64,000 bases of DNA from DASVHS01 sp038244815. GTDB lineage: Bacteria > Acidobacteriota > Thermoanaerobaculia > Gp7-AA8. Of the stretch, positions 34,564 through 43,027 are shown in pieces; position 1 is the stretch's first letter, and every line of letters starts with the position of its first letter. Made by a program: the position numbers and the translations under genes. The DNA lies in NCBI GenBank assembly GCA_038244815.1, contig JBBRTB010000014.1:1-64000 (forward strand), read 5' to 3'. The notes beneath the pieces were generated by a model. It did no database searches, was not told the DNA's origin, and worked only from the letters and a program-made list of their open reading frames with translations.

Positions 34564-35511
34564 TTGCCGCCATCACTTCTCCCGCCCGTAGACAACATCC
34601 TCGATCTCGTCGGTAACACGCCGATGTTGCGGCTGGCGCACATGTCCGGCGGATCGATTGCCGACGTCTTCGTGAAGCTGGAGTTCCTCAATCCCGGCTT
34701 CTCGGTCAAGGACCGCATCGGCGTGGGGATGATCGCGCGGGCCGAGAAGGCCGGTCTCGTGAAAAAAGGTGGGACGATCATCGAAGCGACGGCCGGGAAC
34801 ACCGGCATTGGCCTGGCACTGGCTGGCGTTCGGCTGGGCTACCGGGTGATCCTTTGCGTTCCCGAGAATTTCTCCATTGAGAAACGCGAGGTCATGAAGG
34901 CCCTCGGCGGCGAGGTCGTCCTCACACCCAAAGATCTCGGCATGAAGGGCGCGATCCGGAAAGCCGAGGAACTGGCCGGAGAGATCCCGAACTCGTACGT
35001 GCCGCAGCAGTTCACGAACCCGTTCAACGCCGAGGCTCACTACGAGACGACCGGCGCGGAGATCTACCAGCAGATGGAGGGTCGCATCGACGCATACCTC
35101 GCCGGTGCCGGAACCGGCGGTACGTTCACCGGCGTCGCCCGCTATCTGAAAGAGCGGATTCCGGGCGTGCTCTGTTTTGTCGTCGAGCCGCAGGGATCGA
35201 TTCTGAAGGGTGGGGAGGCGGGACCACACGAAGTCGAGGGGATCGGCGCGTCGTCGTTCATCCCTGCCGTGCTGGACATGTCGCTGGCCGATGATGTGAT
35301 CATGGTCGAGGACGATCCCGCTTTCGCCATGGTCAAGCGCATCGCGCGTGAAGAGGGCATCCTCGGCGCATCATCGGCGGGGGCGAACGTGCACGCGGCG
35401 CTGCAGGTCGCCGAACGTCTCGGTCCTGGAAAGCGTGTTGTGACGCTGATCCCCGACGCGAGCGAACGCTACATGTCGAAGGGTATCTATACGAAGTGGC
35501 ATAGCGAGTAA
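34564..35511 (+). CDS. cysK: cysteine synthase / cystathionine beta-synthase family protein
   Basis: This 315-residue fold-type II PLP enzyme has the Lys Schiff-base motif in KLEFLNPGFSVKDRIGVGMI, GGTIIEATAGNTGIGLA, TGAEIYQQMEGRIDAYLAGA and GTGGTFTGVARYL. It is short, without CBS domains or heme motif, so on length it is a cysteine synthase. Its neighbour, however, is a gamma-lyase-type enzyme, so the pair may work in transsulfuration. The TTG at 34564 is preferred because TACAAT ends 9 nt before it and the frame is family-like from about residue 7. Starts further upstream lie in the word array. Confidence 0.88.
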   Translation: MPPSLLPPVDNILDLVGNTPMLRLAHMSGGSIADVFVKLEFLNPGFSVKDRIGVGMIARAEKAGLVKKGGTIIEATAGNTGIGLALAGVRLGYRVILCVPENFSIEKREVMKALGGEVVLTPKDLGMKGAIRKAEELAGEIPNSYVPQQFTNPFNAEAHYETTGAEIYQQMEGRIDAYLAGAGTGGTFTGVARYLKERIPGVLCFVVEPQGSILKGGEAGPHEVEGIGASSFIPAVLDMSLADDVIMVEDDPAFAMVKRIAREEGILGASSAGANVHAALQVAERLGPGKRVVTLIPDASERYMSKGIYTKWHSE

Positions 35512-35514
35512 GAC

Positions 35515-36654
35515 ATGGGATTTTCGACTGAGTGCATTCACGCGGGACAGGAACCCGATCCCACCACGGGCGCGGTGACGATCCCGATCTACCAGACCTC
35601 GACGTACGTGCAGCCGGAGCTGGGCCGTCACAAGGGCTACGAGTACGCCCGCACGCAGAATCCGACGCGCGCGGCGCTCGAAGCGAACCTGGCCGCGCTC
35701 GAGCGCGGGAAGAACGGGCACTGCTTCGCCTCGGGGATGTCGGCGATCGACACGACGTTCCGGCTTCTCCAGTCGGGCGATCACGTCGTCGCCGGCGAGA
35801 ATATGTACGGCGGCTCCTACCGGCTCTTCAGCCGCGTCCTGGAGAAGTTCGGCCTCCGGTTCACCTACGTCGACACCTCACACGCCGGCGAGCTGCGCAA
35901 GGCCATGCGCCCCGAGACGAAAATCGTCTTCCTGGAGACGCCGACGAATCCGATGATGACGATCACCGACATCGCGGCGTGCGCCGGCATCGCACATGAG
36001 GGCGGCGCGCTGGTCGTCGTCGACAACACATTCTGCTCGCCGTACATCCAGCGTCCCATCGAGCTCGGGGCGGACATCGTGCTGCACTCCACGACGAAGT
36101 TCCTCAACGGTCACTCCGATTCGGTCGGCGGCGTCGTGGTCACGAACTCCGACGACCTCGGCGAGAAAATCGGCTTTCTGCAGAACGCCGTCGGCGCGAT
36201 CCTCTCCCCGTTCGACTCATGGCTCGTGTTGCGCGGAGTGAAGACGCTCGCGGTGCGCATGAAGCGCCACGAGGAGAACGGCGTGGTCATGGCGAAGTAC
36301 CTGGTCAGCCACGCCAAAGTGAAGAAGGTGTACTACCCCGGCCTGCCCGATCACCCGCAGCACGCGCTGGCGAAGAAGCAGATGAACGGCTTCGGCTCGA
36401 TGATCTCGTTCGAGCTGGGATCGTTCGACAACGCCAAGAAGTTTCTCGATCGCGTGAAGCTCTGTTCGCTCGCCGAATCGCTCGGTGGGGTGGAGACGCT
36501 GATCTCGCATCCCATCTCGATGACGCACGGCTCGGTGCCCGAGGAGACGCGGAAGAGACTGGGCATCACGCCGGGGCTGGTGCGGATCTCGGTCGGCATC
36601 GAGGACGTCGAGGATCTTGTGGCGGATCTCGAGAACGCCTTCGCAGGCGTTTAG
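35515..36654 (+). CDS. cystathionine gamma-synthase/gamma-lyase family PLP enzyme
   Basis: This 379-residue fold-type I PLP enzyme belongs to the Cys/Met metabolism family. It shows YEYARTQNPTRAALE, GDHVVAGENMYGGSYRL, VFLETPTNPMM, the PLP lysine in HSTTKFLNGHSDSVGG, and the C-terminal LGGVETLISHPISMTH with GLVRISVGIE. The sequence alone does not separate gamma-synthase from gamma-lyase. With a cysK-like gene 3 nt upstream, a reverse transsulfuration pair (homocysteine to cysteine) is attractive. The ATG at 35515 follows the cysK stop with no room for a separate promoter. Confidence 0.9.
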   Translation: MGFSTECIHAGQEPDPTTGAVTIPIYQTSTYVQPELGRHKGYEYARTQNPTRAALEANLAALERGKNGHCFASGMSAIDTTFRLLQSGDHVVAGENMYGGSYRLFSRVLEKFGLRFTYVDTSHAGELRKAMRPETKIVFLETPTNPMMTITDIAACAGIAHEGGALVVVDNTFCSPYIQRPIELGADIVLHSTTKFLNGHSDSVGGVVVTNSDDLGEKIGFLQNAVGAILSPFDSWLVLRGVKTLAVRMKRHEENGVVMAKYLVSHAKVKKVYYPGLPDHPQHALAKKQMNGFGSMISFELGSFDNAKKFLDRVKLCSLAESLGGVETLISHPISMTHGSVPEETRKRLGITPGLVRISVGIEDVEDLVADLENAFAGV

Positions 36655-36752
36655 AGGTCGTAGGTCGTAGGTCGTGGGGGCCGCGAAGCCTTGATGGATC
36701 GCCGGTGTTGGCTTCGCGGCCCACACGACCGACGACCACGACCGACGACCAC
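36655..36752. repeat. AGGTCGT array with long hairpin before plsY
   Basis: Three AGGTCGT words (36655-36675) start right after the stop codon. CCGCGAAGCC (36681-36690) and GGCTTCGCGG (36710-36719) form a perfect 10-bp stem, and the GTGGG/CCCAC and GGTCG/CGACC words extend it with small bulges. The right arm is a run of CGACC words ending directly against the TAGAAT of plsY. It shares its core with the argF array. Confidence 0.75.
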
Positions 36753-36758
36753 TAGAAT
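36753..36758 (+). promoter_or_regulatory. -10 element of the leaderless plsY-gpsA operon
   Basis: TAGAAT is followed by 7 nt and then the GTG at 36766. An ATG at 36757 overlaps the hexamer itself and is therefore unlikely to be on the transcript. The word array ends directly upstream. Confidence 0.5.
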
Positions 36759-36765
36759 GTCCTTC

Positions 36766-37416
36766 GTGCAGCCGGTCTCTCTCATCGTTCTCGCCTACGT
36801 CATCGGCTCGATCCCGTTCAGTTACCTGGTGGCGCGGCTGGTGTCGGGCACCGACATCCGGCAGGCCGGCAGCCGCAACGTCGGCGCGACGAACGTGGCC
36901 CGGACGGCGGGCAAGAGTGCCGGAGTCCTCGCTCTCAGTCTCGATCTCGCGAAGGGTTACCTGGCGGTAGCGCTGGCGCGCTGGATCGTCATGCGGCCGG
37001 GCTGGCCGTTTGCGTCGATTTCCGCGAGCCCGTTGCACTCCCGGGAGATGTGGATCGCGCTGGCCGGTCTGATCGCCGTGCTGGCACACATGTTTCCGGT
37101 CTGGCTGCACTTTCACGGCGGCAAAGGCGTGGCCACAGCCGCGGGCGTGTTCCTGGCGCTCGATCCGGTCGTGGTGGCCGGGGGGGCGATCGTATTTCTG
37201 ATCGTCATCCTGTCCACGCGCTTTGTCTCCATGGCCTCGATTCTCTCCGCAGCTTCGATTCCTCTGTTCTTCCGATTCCTCGCGCAGAACGCGCCGTTCT
37301 GGCGCATCGTCATCAGCATCGTCATTGCCATTGCCGTCATCACCAAACATCATTCGAACATCGCGCGGATCACGCAGGGCACCGAGCGTCGCGTTGGCGA
37401 GAGGAAAGGTGAATGA
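36766..37416 (+). CDS. plsY: glycerol-3-phosphate acyltransferase PlsY
   Basis: PlsY acylates glycerol-3-phosphate from acyl-phosphate to make lysophosphatidate, the first step of phospholipid synthesis. The 216-residue membrane protein has the three diagnostic cytoplasmic motifs: YVIGSIPFSYLVARL, GSRNVGATNVARTAGK with the DLAKG turn, and HFHGGKGVATAAGV. About five transmembrane helices are visible. The GTG at 36766 is preferred; the ATG at 36757 adds three residues but overlaps the -10. It is followed by gpsA with a 4-nt overlap, which is metabolically logical because gpsA makes its substrate. Confidence 0.95.
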   Translation: MQPVSLIVLAYVIGSIPFSYLVARLVSGTDIRQAGSRNVGATNVARTAGKSAGVLALSLDLAKGYLAVALARWIVMRPGWPFASISASPLHSREMWIALAGLIAVLAHMFPVWLHFHGGKGVATAAGVFLALDPVVVAGGAIVFLIVILSTRFVSMASILSAASIPLFFRFLAQNAPFWRIVISIVIAIAVITKHHSNIARITQGTERRVGERKGE

Positions 37417-38414
37417 AGATCAGCATCATCGGTGCGGGCGCATTCGGTACGGCCATGGCTGCGGAGGCCTCCCAGAACGGGAATGAAGTCATGCTCTGGG
37501 CCCACGACGTCAAAGTGGCGGAGTCGATCCTCACGGCGAGAACGAATCCTTCCTATCTGCGCGACGTGACGCTCTCCGAGTCGGTGAGTGCCACCAACGA
37601 CATTTCCGTGGCCGCTGCGTTCAGCGACACGATCCTGATGGTCACGCCGAGCCATCATTACCGGCGTGTGCTCACCGAGCTCGCGACGCACGTCGACCGG
37701 CCTCTCAGCGTGATCTCCGGAACCAAGGGCATCGAGAACGACAGCCTCCAGCGGATGTCCGAGGTGACCTCGCAGGTGCTCGGTGAGAAGCTCCGGCGGT
37801 TCGCGGCGTTGTCGGGCCCGACCTTCGCTATGGAAGTGGCGCGCGGCGATCCTACGGCCGCGGTGATCGCCTCGTTCGACGTGCAATTCGCGCAGGAGCT
37901 GCAGCGGGTGCTGTCGGGAGACACGTTTCGTCTTTACAACTCGACGGATGTCGTCGGCGCTGAGCTCGGCGGTTCACTCAAGAACGTCATCGCCATCGCC
38001 GCCGGGGTGCTCGAGGGGCTGGGACTCGGCTCGAACACGACGGCCGCGCTCATCACGCGGGGTCTGCATGAGATGACCCGGCTGGGGATCGCGCTCGGCG
38101 GAAAGCTGGAGACCTTCGCCGGGCTGGCCGGCATGGGCGACCTCGTCCTCACCTGCACGGGGACGCTCTCGCGCAACCGCGCCGTGGGCGTGGCCCTCGG
38201 CCGCGGCAAGCGGCTCGACGAGATTCTCGATGAGGCCAGGTTCGTCGCGGAGGGAGTCAAGACCTCGAAATCCGCGACGGAACTGGCGCTGCGGCACGCC
38301 GTGGAGATGCCCATCACCAACGAGATGTACCGCGTGTTGTACGAAGGCCAGGAGCCGCGCGCGGCCATCCAGCGGCTGATGACCCGCTCGCTCAAAGCGG
38401 AGCACGCCAGATAA
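37413..38414 (+). CDS. gpsA: NAD(P)-dependent glycerol-3-phosphate dehydrogenase
   Basis: GpsA makes glycerol-3-phosphate from dihydroxyacetone phosphate. The 333-residue product starts MKISIIGAGAFGTAMAAEAS with the Rossmann GxGxxG motif, then VISGTKGIEN, LSGPTFAMEVARGDPTA, LGGSLKNVIAIAAGVLEGLG with the catalytic lysine, and GLAGMGDLVLTCTG. The ATG overlaps the plsY stop. Together they supply the glycerol backbone for phospholipids. Confidence 0.96.
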   Translation: MKISIIGAGAFGTAMAAEASQNGNEVMLWAHDVKVAESILTARTNPSYLRDVTLSESVSATNDISVAAAFSDTILMVTPSHHYRRVLTELATHVDRPLSVISGTKGIENDSLQRMSEVTSQVLGEKLRRFAALSGPTFAMEVARGDPTAAVIASFDVQFAQELQRVLSGDTFRLYNSTDVVGAELGGSLKNVIAIAAGVLEGLGLGSNTTAALITRGLHEMTRLGIALGGKLETFAGLAGMGDLVLTCTGTLSRNRAVGVALGRGKRLDEILDEARFVAEGVKTSKSATELALRHAVEMPITNEMYRVLYEGQEPRAAIQRLMTRSLKAEHAR

Positions 38415-38451
38415 ACACCGACGCCGTCGATCGCAGGCCCGAGGACTGCTT

Positions 38452-38457
38452 TAGTAT
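38452..38457 (+). promoter_or_regulatory. -10 element of the leaderless MshEN-domain gene
   Basis: TAGTAT is followed by 7 nt (GTCCGGC) and GTG at 38465. The ATG at 38456 overlaps the hexamer, as at plsY. The two sites share TAG(A/T)ATGTCC followed by GTG. Confidence 0.45.
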
Positions 38458-38464
38458 GTCCGGC

Positions 38465-39109
38465 GTGCGTCAGAACCTCGGCGAGATGCTGTTGGCGGCG
38501 AACCTCATCGACGAGGTGCAGATGCAGATCGCTCTGGCCGAGCAGCGTCAGACCGGCAAACGATTCGGCTCGACCCTCATCGAGCTCAAGTTCATCGACG
38601 AGAACGTCCTGGCCGCTTTTCTCTCCAAACAGATCGACGTGCCCTGCATCAGCCTCCTGCACATCGACATCTCCAAGAAGGTCACCCGCAAGATGAACCG
38701 GGTCCTCTCCCTCGAGACCAAAGCGGTGCCGGTGAGGATCGACGAGCAGGGGCGCCTGGAAGTGGCCATGGCGGATCCCACGGACTCGGAGACGCTGGCT
38801 CAGCTGGAAAAGGCGACGGCGATGACGATCGCGCCACTGATTGCGCCGGAGAGCTCGATTCAGACAATCATCGACAAGATGTATCCGGAACACGTCACAG
38901 GCGACACGACGCTGTCGGTACGGCAGACCAGCCTGCCTCGCAACATGCCCACCGATCCTATTTTCTGGGATCTCATCGAGGAGCTCGACAACACCGATCT
39001 CGATCAGCGGCTGGTGAAGATCGAGAGAAATCTGGAGCAGATCTGGGTCCTGCTCGAGAAAGTACTCCGCACCCTGGAGTTGCGCGAATCGATACGCACC
39101 GAACGGTGA
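38465..39109 (+). CDS. stand-alone MshEN (GspE N-terminal) domain protein
   Basis: This protein of about 214 residues resembles only the N-terminal domain of the type II secretion/type IV pilus ATPases. Residues 1-60 hold the two-part MshEN module (LGEMLLAANLIDEVQMQIAL and FGSTLIELKFIDENVLAAFL), the fold that binds c-di-GMP in some ATPases, although the leading Arg of the RLGxxL motif is Asn here. A middle part with VPVRIDEQGRLEVAMADPTD resembles T2SSE_N, and the C-terminus is a coiled-coil-like tail. No ATPase domain follows. It may be a c-di-GMP-type receptor or adaptor. GTG at 38465 is preferred over ATG at 38456. Confidence 0.75.
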   Translation: MRQNLGEMLLAANLIDEVQMQIALAEQRQTGKRFGSTLIELKFIDENVLAAFLSKQIDVPCISLLHIDISKKVTRKMNRVLSLETKAVPVRIDEQGRLEVAMADPTDSETLAQLEKATAMTIAPLIAPESSIQTIIDKMYPEHVTGDTTLSVRQTSLPRNMPTDPIFWDLIEELDNTDLDQRLVKIERNLEQIWVLLEKVLRTLELRESIRTER

Positions 39110-39110
39110 A

Positions 39111-39623
39111 TTACCGGTGCTTCGCGTCGTCCGGTTTCGACGGCGAAGGTTGTGCGCTCGCCGCCGCCGGCTGCGGGCTGGATGCCTGCTGTTCGAGCTG
39201 GTGCTCGGTCTGCGCGGGATCGGCCTCGAAGCCGCCGTTCTCCTCGGCGGCCGCGGCGAGCCGCGCCGTCTGCTTCTGCTTTTCGTCAGCGGCTTTTTTG
39301 GCGAGCTTCCCGCGCTCGGCAGCGCGCTCCTTCTCTTTCAGTTTCGTCTCATACATGACCTGCTCGGCGCCCTTGGCGGGCTCGGCGACGCTGATCGATG
39401 GCTGGATCTTCGTGGTGGTGATGTGGCCGGTCGAGCTCTTGATGGTCTCGTTCGTGATCACGATCCGCTTGCTGGCGGCGCGGTTGGTCTTCTTGGCTGC
39501 CGCGACGAGCGGTGAATCGGGCGCGGTGGACGTAGTCGCTGCCGGTTGGGTCTGCTTCTCCGTGGCCGCAGCCAGCGACCCCGACACCAGGAGGACAACC
39601 GAAGCGATCAGAACCGGTTTCAT
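39111..39623 (-). CDS. secreted protein with Ala/Lys-rich coiled region
   Basis: This protein has about 170 residues with an N-terminal signal peptide (MKPVLIASVVLLVSGSLAAA), likely cleaved after the AAA. The mature part has a conserved-looking core, SKRIVITNETIKSSTGHITT, then a charged, helical, Lys/Ala-rich segment (KLKEKERAAERGKLAKKAAD) and a Pro/Ser/Ala-rich tail. The combination suggests a periplasmic, non-enzymatic protein. The ATG at 39623 follows GGAGATCTGACG, a fair ribosome site. It converges on the MshEN gene, with stops 2 nt apart. Confidence 0.65.
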   Translation of the reverse strand: MKPVLIASVVLLVSGSLAAATEKQTQPAATTSTAPDSPLVAAAKKTNRAASKRIVITNETIKSSTGHITTTKIQPSISVAEPAKGAEQVMYETKLKEKERAAERGKLAKKAADEKQKQTARLAAAAEENGGFEADPAQTEHQLEQQASSPQPAAASAQPSPSKPDDAKHR

Positions 39624-39709
39624 CGTCAGATCTCCATCAAGTGTAATGCCGGCCGGGTCCGCCGTAATTTCAGCAGGCCCCGAATCTTGCAATTTGAAGC
39701 AGGTTCTAC

Positions 39710-40276
39710 ATGTCGCCTGAGCTGCTTCTGCACAAATACGGTTACTTCGCCGTCTTCCTGGGGACGTTTCTGGAGGGCGAGACGATCCTGGTCATGGCCG
39801 GCTTCTTCGCCGAGCGCGGCTACATGGACGTGTTCATCGTGGCGATCGTGGCGGCACTGGGCGCCTACACCGGCCACGTGTTCTGGTTCTTCCTCGGCCG
39901 CCGCTACGGAGTGAAGCTGCTGGATCGTTTTCCGAAGATGAAGCAGCACTTCGGGCGCGGCATCCGTCTCTTTGAGCGCTACGGCGCAACCGCGATCATC
40001 ATCACCCAGTGGCTGTACGGTCTGCGCATCACCTGCGCGGTCATCATCGGCATCTCCCGCATCTCGGTCCTGAAGTTCCTGATCTACGAGGCCATCAGCG
40101 TGCTGGCGTGGGCGGCCGTCATCACCGGCCTCGGTTACTTCTTCGGAGCCGCCGTCGAGCGAGTACTCGGTCGCGCCGCCCACATCGAAAAGTACGGACT
40201 GATCATCCTGCTGGCGATCGCCATCGCCATGTGGGGTTATCACCGATGGAAGGAACGGCGCGCAACGAGGGAGTAA
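39710..40276 (+). CDS. DedA family membrane protein
   Basis: This 188-residue protein has the DedA/SNARE-associated pattern: LLHKYGYFAVFLGTFLEGET near the N-terminus, GAYTGHVFWFFLGRRYG, then FERYGATAIIITQWLYGLRI, the family's conserved Arg-containing stretch, and a hydrophobic C-terminus with GYFFGAAVERV. DedA proteins move or flip lipid carriers such as undecaprenyl phosphate or support membrane homeostasis. It diverges from the secreted protein and converges on ppdK, 9 nt away. Confidence 0.9.
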   Translation: MSPELLLHKYGYFAVFLGTFLEGETILVMAGFFAERGYMDVFIVAIVAALGAYTGHVFWFFLGRRYGVKLLDRFPKMKQHFGRGIRLFERYGATAIIITQWLYGLRITCAVIIGISRISVLKFLIYEAISVLAWAAVITGLGYFFGAAVERVLGRAAHIEKYGLIILLAIAIAMWGYHRWKERRATRE

Positions 40277-40284
40277 CGAATCTC

Positions 40285-43011
40285 TCAGCCCTCGAACGCC
40301 TTGTGCTCCAGCTCCGCCTGCGCTGCCGCGAGGCGTGCCACCGGCACGCGGTAGGGTGAGCAGGAGACGTAGTCGAGATCGCAGGAGCGGAAGAAACGGA
40401 TCGAGTCAGGATCGCCGCCGTGCTCTCCGCAGACACCGACTTTCAGCTTCGGATTGACGGAACGACCGCGCTCGGTGCCCAGCTTCACGAGTTGACCGAC
40501 GCCTTCGATGTCGATCGACTCGAACGGATCCTTCGGCAGGATCTTCTTGTCGACGTATTCGGGAAGAAACGACCCGGCGTCGTCGCGCGAGTAGCCGAAT
40601 GTCATCTGCGTGAGGTCGTTCGTGCCGAACGAGAAGAACTCCGCGACTTTGCCGAGCTTGTCCGCGATCAGGGCAGCGCGCGGAATCTCGATCATCGTGC
40701 CGACGACGACCGGAATCTCCACGCCTCGCTCCTGGAACGTCTCCGCGGCCACTCGTCGTGTCATGTCGACGGTGAGTTGCAGTTCCTTCAACGTTCCGAC
40801 GAGGGGGATCATGACCTCGGGCTGGACGTCGATGCCGGCTTTCTTCACATCGCAGGCCGCCTGGTAGATCGCGCGCACCTGCATCTCGTAGATTTCCGGA
40901 AACGTGATCCCCAGGCGCGTCCCGCGGTGGCCGAGCATGGGATTCACTTCGTGGAGTTGATTGACTTTCGCGCGCATCTCCACGAAACCCCAGCCCATGT
41001 CGCGTGCGACGGTGGAGATCTGCGACTCGGTCTGGGGCAGGAACTCGTGCAGCGGCGGATCGAGGAGTCGGATCGTCACCGGCAGGCCGTTCAGCTCGCG
41101 GAAGATCTCTTCGAAGTCGTCCTTCTGGTAGGGAAGCAGTTGGTCGAGAGCCTTGCGCCGCCCCTTTTCGTCGCGCGCCAGGATCATCTCGCGCACGCGG
41201 AGGATGCGCTCTTCCTGAAAGAACATGTGCTCGGTGCGACAGAGGCCGATGCCGGCGGCGCCGAAGAGCCGGGCCACGCGCGCGTCCTGCGGCGTGTCGG
41301 CGTTCGTGCGTACGCCCATGGTACGGATGGCGTCTGCCCACTTCAGCAGACGATCGAAGTTTCGATAGACCTCGGAGTCCTCCGGCTTCATCGATTTCTC
41401 GACGAGGACCTGGATGACCTCGGACGGACGCGTGGGGAGGTTGTCGCTGATGATCTCGCCGGTCGTGCCGTCGATCGAGAGCCAGTCGCCCTCTTCGAGC
41501 GGCTCGTGGCCTTCCACGCGCATCTCGCTGCGTGAGTAGTCGACGCGCAGCGCGCCGGCTCCGACCACGCAAGGGCGGCCCATGCCGCGCGCCACGACCG
41601 CGGCGTGCGACGTCAGTCCGCCGCGCGTCGTGAGAACTCCGACGGCGCTGTGCATCCCGGCGATATCTTCGGGCGAAGTCTCGACGCGGACGAGAATCAC
41701 CGGACCGTCCTTGGCCATGTCGATGGCGTGCTCGGCATTGAAGGCGATGCGCCCCGCCGCCGCCCCCGGTCCGGCCGGCAGCCCGCGCGCGAGCATGCGG
41801 CCGCCGCTGAGCGCCTTTTGCTTTTCCTTCGCATCGAAAACCGGAGCGAGGAGCTGCACGATCTGCCCCGCTTCGACACGCTCGACGGCCTCGCGCTCTT
41901 TGATCAGACCTTCCTCGACCATGTCGCAGGCGATCTTCACCGACGCGAAGCCGGTGCGCTTTCCCGTCCGCGTCTGCAGCAGATAGAGCTTGCCGGACTG
42001 GATCGTGAACTCGATGTCCTGCATGTCGCGGTAATGCCACTCGAGCTTTCGGTAGACGTCCTGCAGTTGCGCGAAGACGGGAGGCATCGTCTCCTCGAGC
42101 GATTTCTCGTCGCCGATCGCCTGGGCCTTCGTAATGGGCATGGGAGTGCGGATGCCGGCGACGACGTCCTCGCCCTGCGCGTTCGGCAGATATTCGCCAT
42201 AAAAGCGCTTTGCGCCCGTGGAGGGATCGCGCGTGAAAGCGACGCCGGTGGCGCAGTCGTCGCCCATGTTACCGAACACCATCGACTGGACGTTGACGGC
42301 GGTGCCCCATTCGTCGGGAATGCCGTTCAGCTTCCGATAGGTGATGGCGCGCTGATTGTTCCAGGAGCCGAACACCGCGCCGATGGCACCCCAAAGCTGG
42401 TCCTGCACCTTCTGAGGAAACTGGTGCCCGTGATCCTTGACGATCTTCTTGTAGGTCTCGATGAGCTCCTGCAGGTTCTTCGCGGGGATTTCGGCATCGG
42501 TCTTCACACCCGCGCGGTCGCGCAACGCGAACAGTTCGCGCTCGAAGTTCTCCTTCTCGATACCGAGCACGACGTCGGAGTACATCTGGATGAAGCGCCG
42601 ATAGGAATCGAACGCGAAGCGCTCGTCGCCGGACGACTTCGCCAGTCCCTGCACGGTCTCATCGTTCAGGCCGAGATTCAGGATCGTGTCCATCATGCCG
42701 GGCATCGAGGCCCGGGCGCCGGAGCGCACGGACACGAGCAGCGGCTTGCCCTTGTCCCCGAACGTGCGGCCGACCGATTTCTCGACGCGCGCCAGGTTCT
42801 CGCCGACGGTCGTTTTCAGTTCCTTCGGATAGCTCTTGTCGTGCGCGTAGAAATACGTGCAGACGCCGGTGGAGATCGTGAAGCCGGGCGGCACCGGAAC
42901 GCCGATGTTGGTCATCTCGGCGAGGCCCGCGCCTTTGCCGCCGAGGACGTCTTTCATGCCGGCGTTGCCCTCGGCGTGACCCTCGCCGAAGTAGTAGACG
43001 TGTTTCTCCAT
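40285..43011 (-). CDS. ppdK: pyruvate, phosphate dikinase
   Basis: PPDK interconverts pyruvate, ATP and phosphate with phosphoenolpyruvate, AMP and pyrophosphate. The 908-residue protein has the ATP-grasp domain (1-350: GGKGAGLAEMTNIGVPVPPG, RSGARASMPGMMDTILNLGL), the phosphohistidine domain with GGLTSHAAVVARGMGRPCV (His near 455), and the C-terminal PEP barrel (LPYQ, GHRGTRLGITFPEIYEMQVR, GTNDLTQMTFGYSRDD, VGVCGEHGG). The ATG at 43011 has CATAAT ending 8 nt upstream. It may serve gluconeogenesis or glycolysis with pyrophosphate. Confidence 0.97.
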   Translation of the reverse strand: MEKHVYYFGEGHAEGNAGMKDVLGGKGAGLAEMTNIGVPVPPGFTISTGVCTYFYAHDKSYPKELKTTVGENLARVEKSVGRTFGDKGKPLLVSVRSGARASMPGMMDTILNLGLNDETVQGLAKSSGDERFAFDSYRRFIQMYSDVVLGIEKENFERELFALRDRAGVKTDAEIPAKNLQELIETYKKIVKDHGHQFPQKVQDQLWGAIGAVFGSWNNQRAITYRKLNGIPDEWGTAVNVQSMVFGNMGDDCATGVAFTRDPSTGAKRFYGEYLPNAQGEDVVAGIRTPMPITKAQAIGDEKSLEETMPPVFAQLQDVYRKLEWHYRDMQDIEFTIQSGKLYLLQTRTGKRTGFASVKIACDMVEEGLIKEREAVERVEAGQIVQLLAPVFDAKEKQKALSGGRMLARGLPAGPGAAAGRIAFNAEHAIDMAKDGPVILVRVETSPEDIAGMHSAVGVLTTRGGLTSHAAVVARGMGRPCVVGAGALRVDYSRSEMRVEGHEPLEEGDWLSIDGTTGEIISDNLPTRPSEVIQVLVEKSMKPEDSEVYRNFDRLLKWADAIRTMGVRTNADTPQDARVARLFGAAGIGLCRTEHMFFQEERILRVREMILARDEKGRRKALDQLLPYQKDDFEEIFRELNGLPVTIRLLDPPLHEFLPQTESQISTVARDMGWGFVEMRAKVNQLHEVNPMLGHRGTRLGITFPEIYEMQVRAIYQAACDVKKAGIDVQPEVMIPLVGTLKELQLTVDMTRRVAAETFQERGVEIPVVVGTMIEIPRAALIADKLGKVAEFFSFGTNDLTQMTFGYSRDDAGSFLPEYVDKKILPKDPFESIDIEGVGQLVKLGTERGRSVNPKLKVGVCGEHGGDPDSIRFFRSCDLDYVSCSPYRVPVARLAAAQAELEHKAFEG

Positions 43012-43027
43012 CGCGCGCGATTATGCT

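Noticed and set aside
36757..36759. ATG start for plsY
   Set aside because: It overlaps the TAGAAT hexamer, so it would not be on the transcript; the GTG at 36766 fits the recurring spacing.
40406..42040. A 544-codon open frame within ppdK on the same strand
   Set aside because: It is another reading frame of a complete ppdK, rich in Arg and low in hydrophobic structure, with no family similarity.
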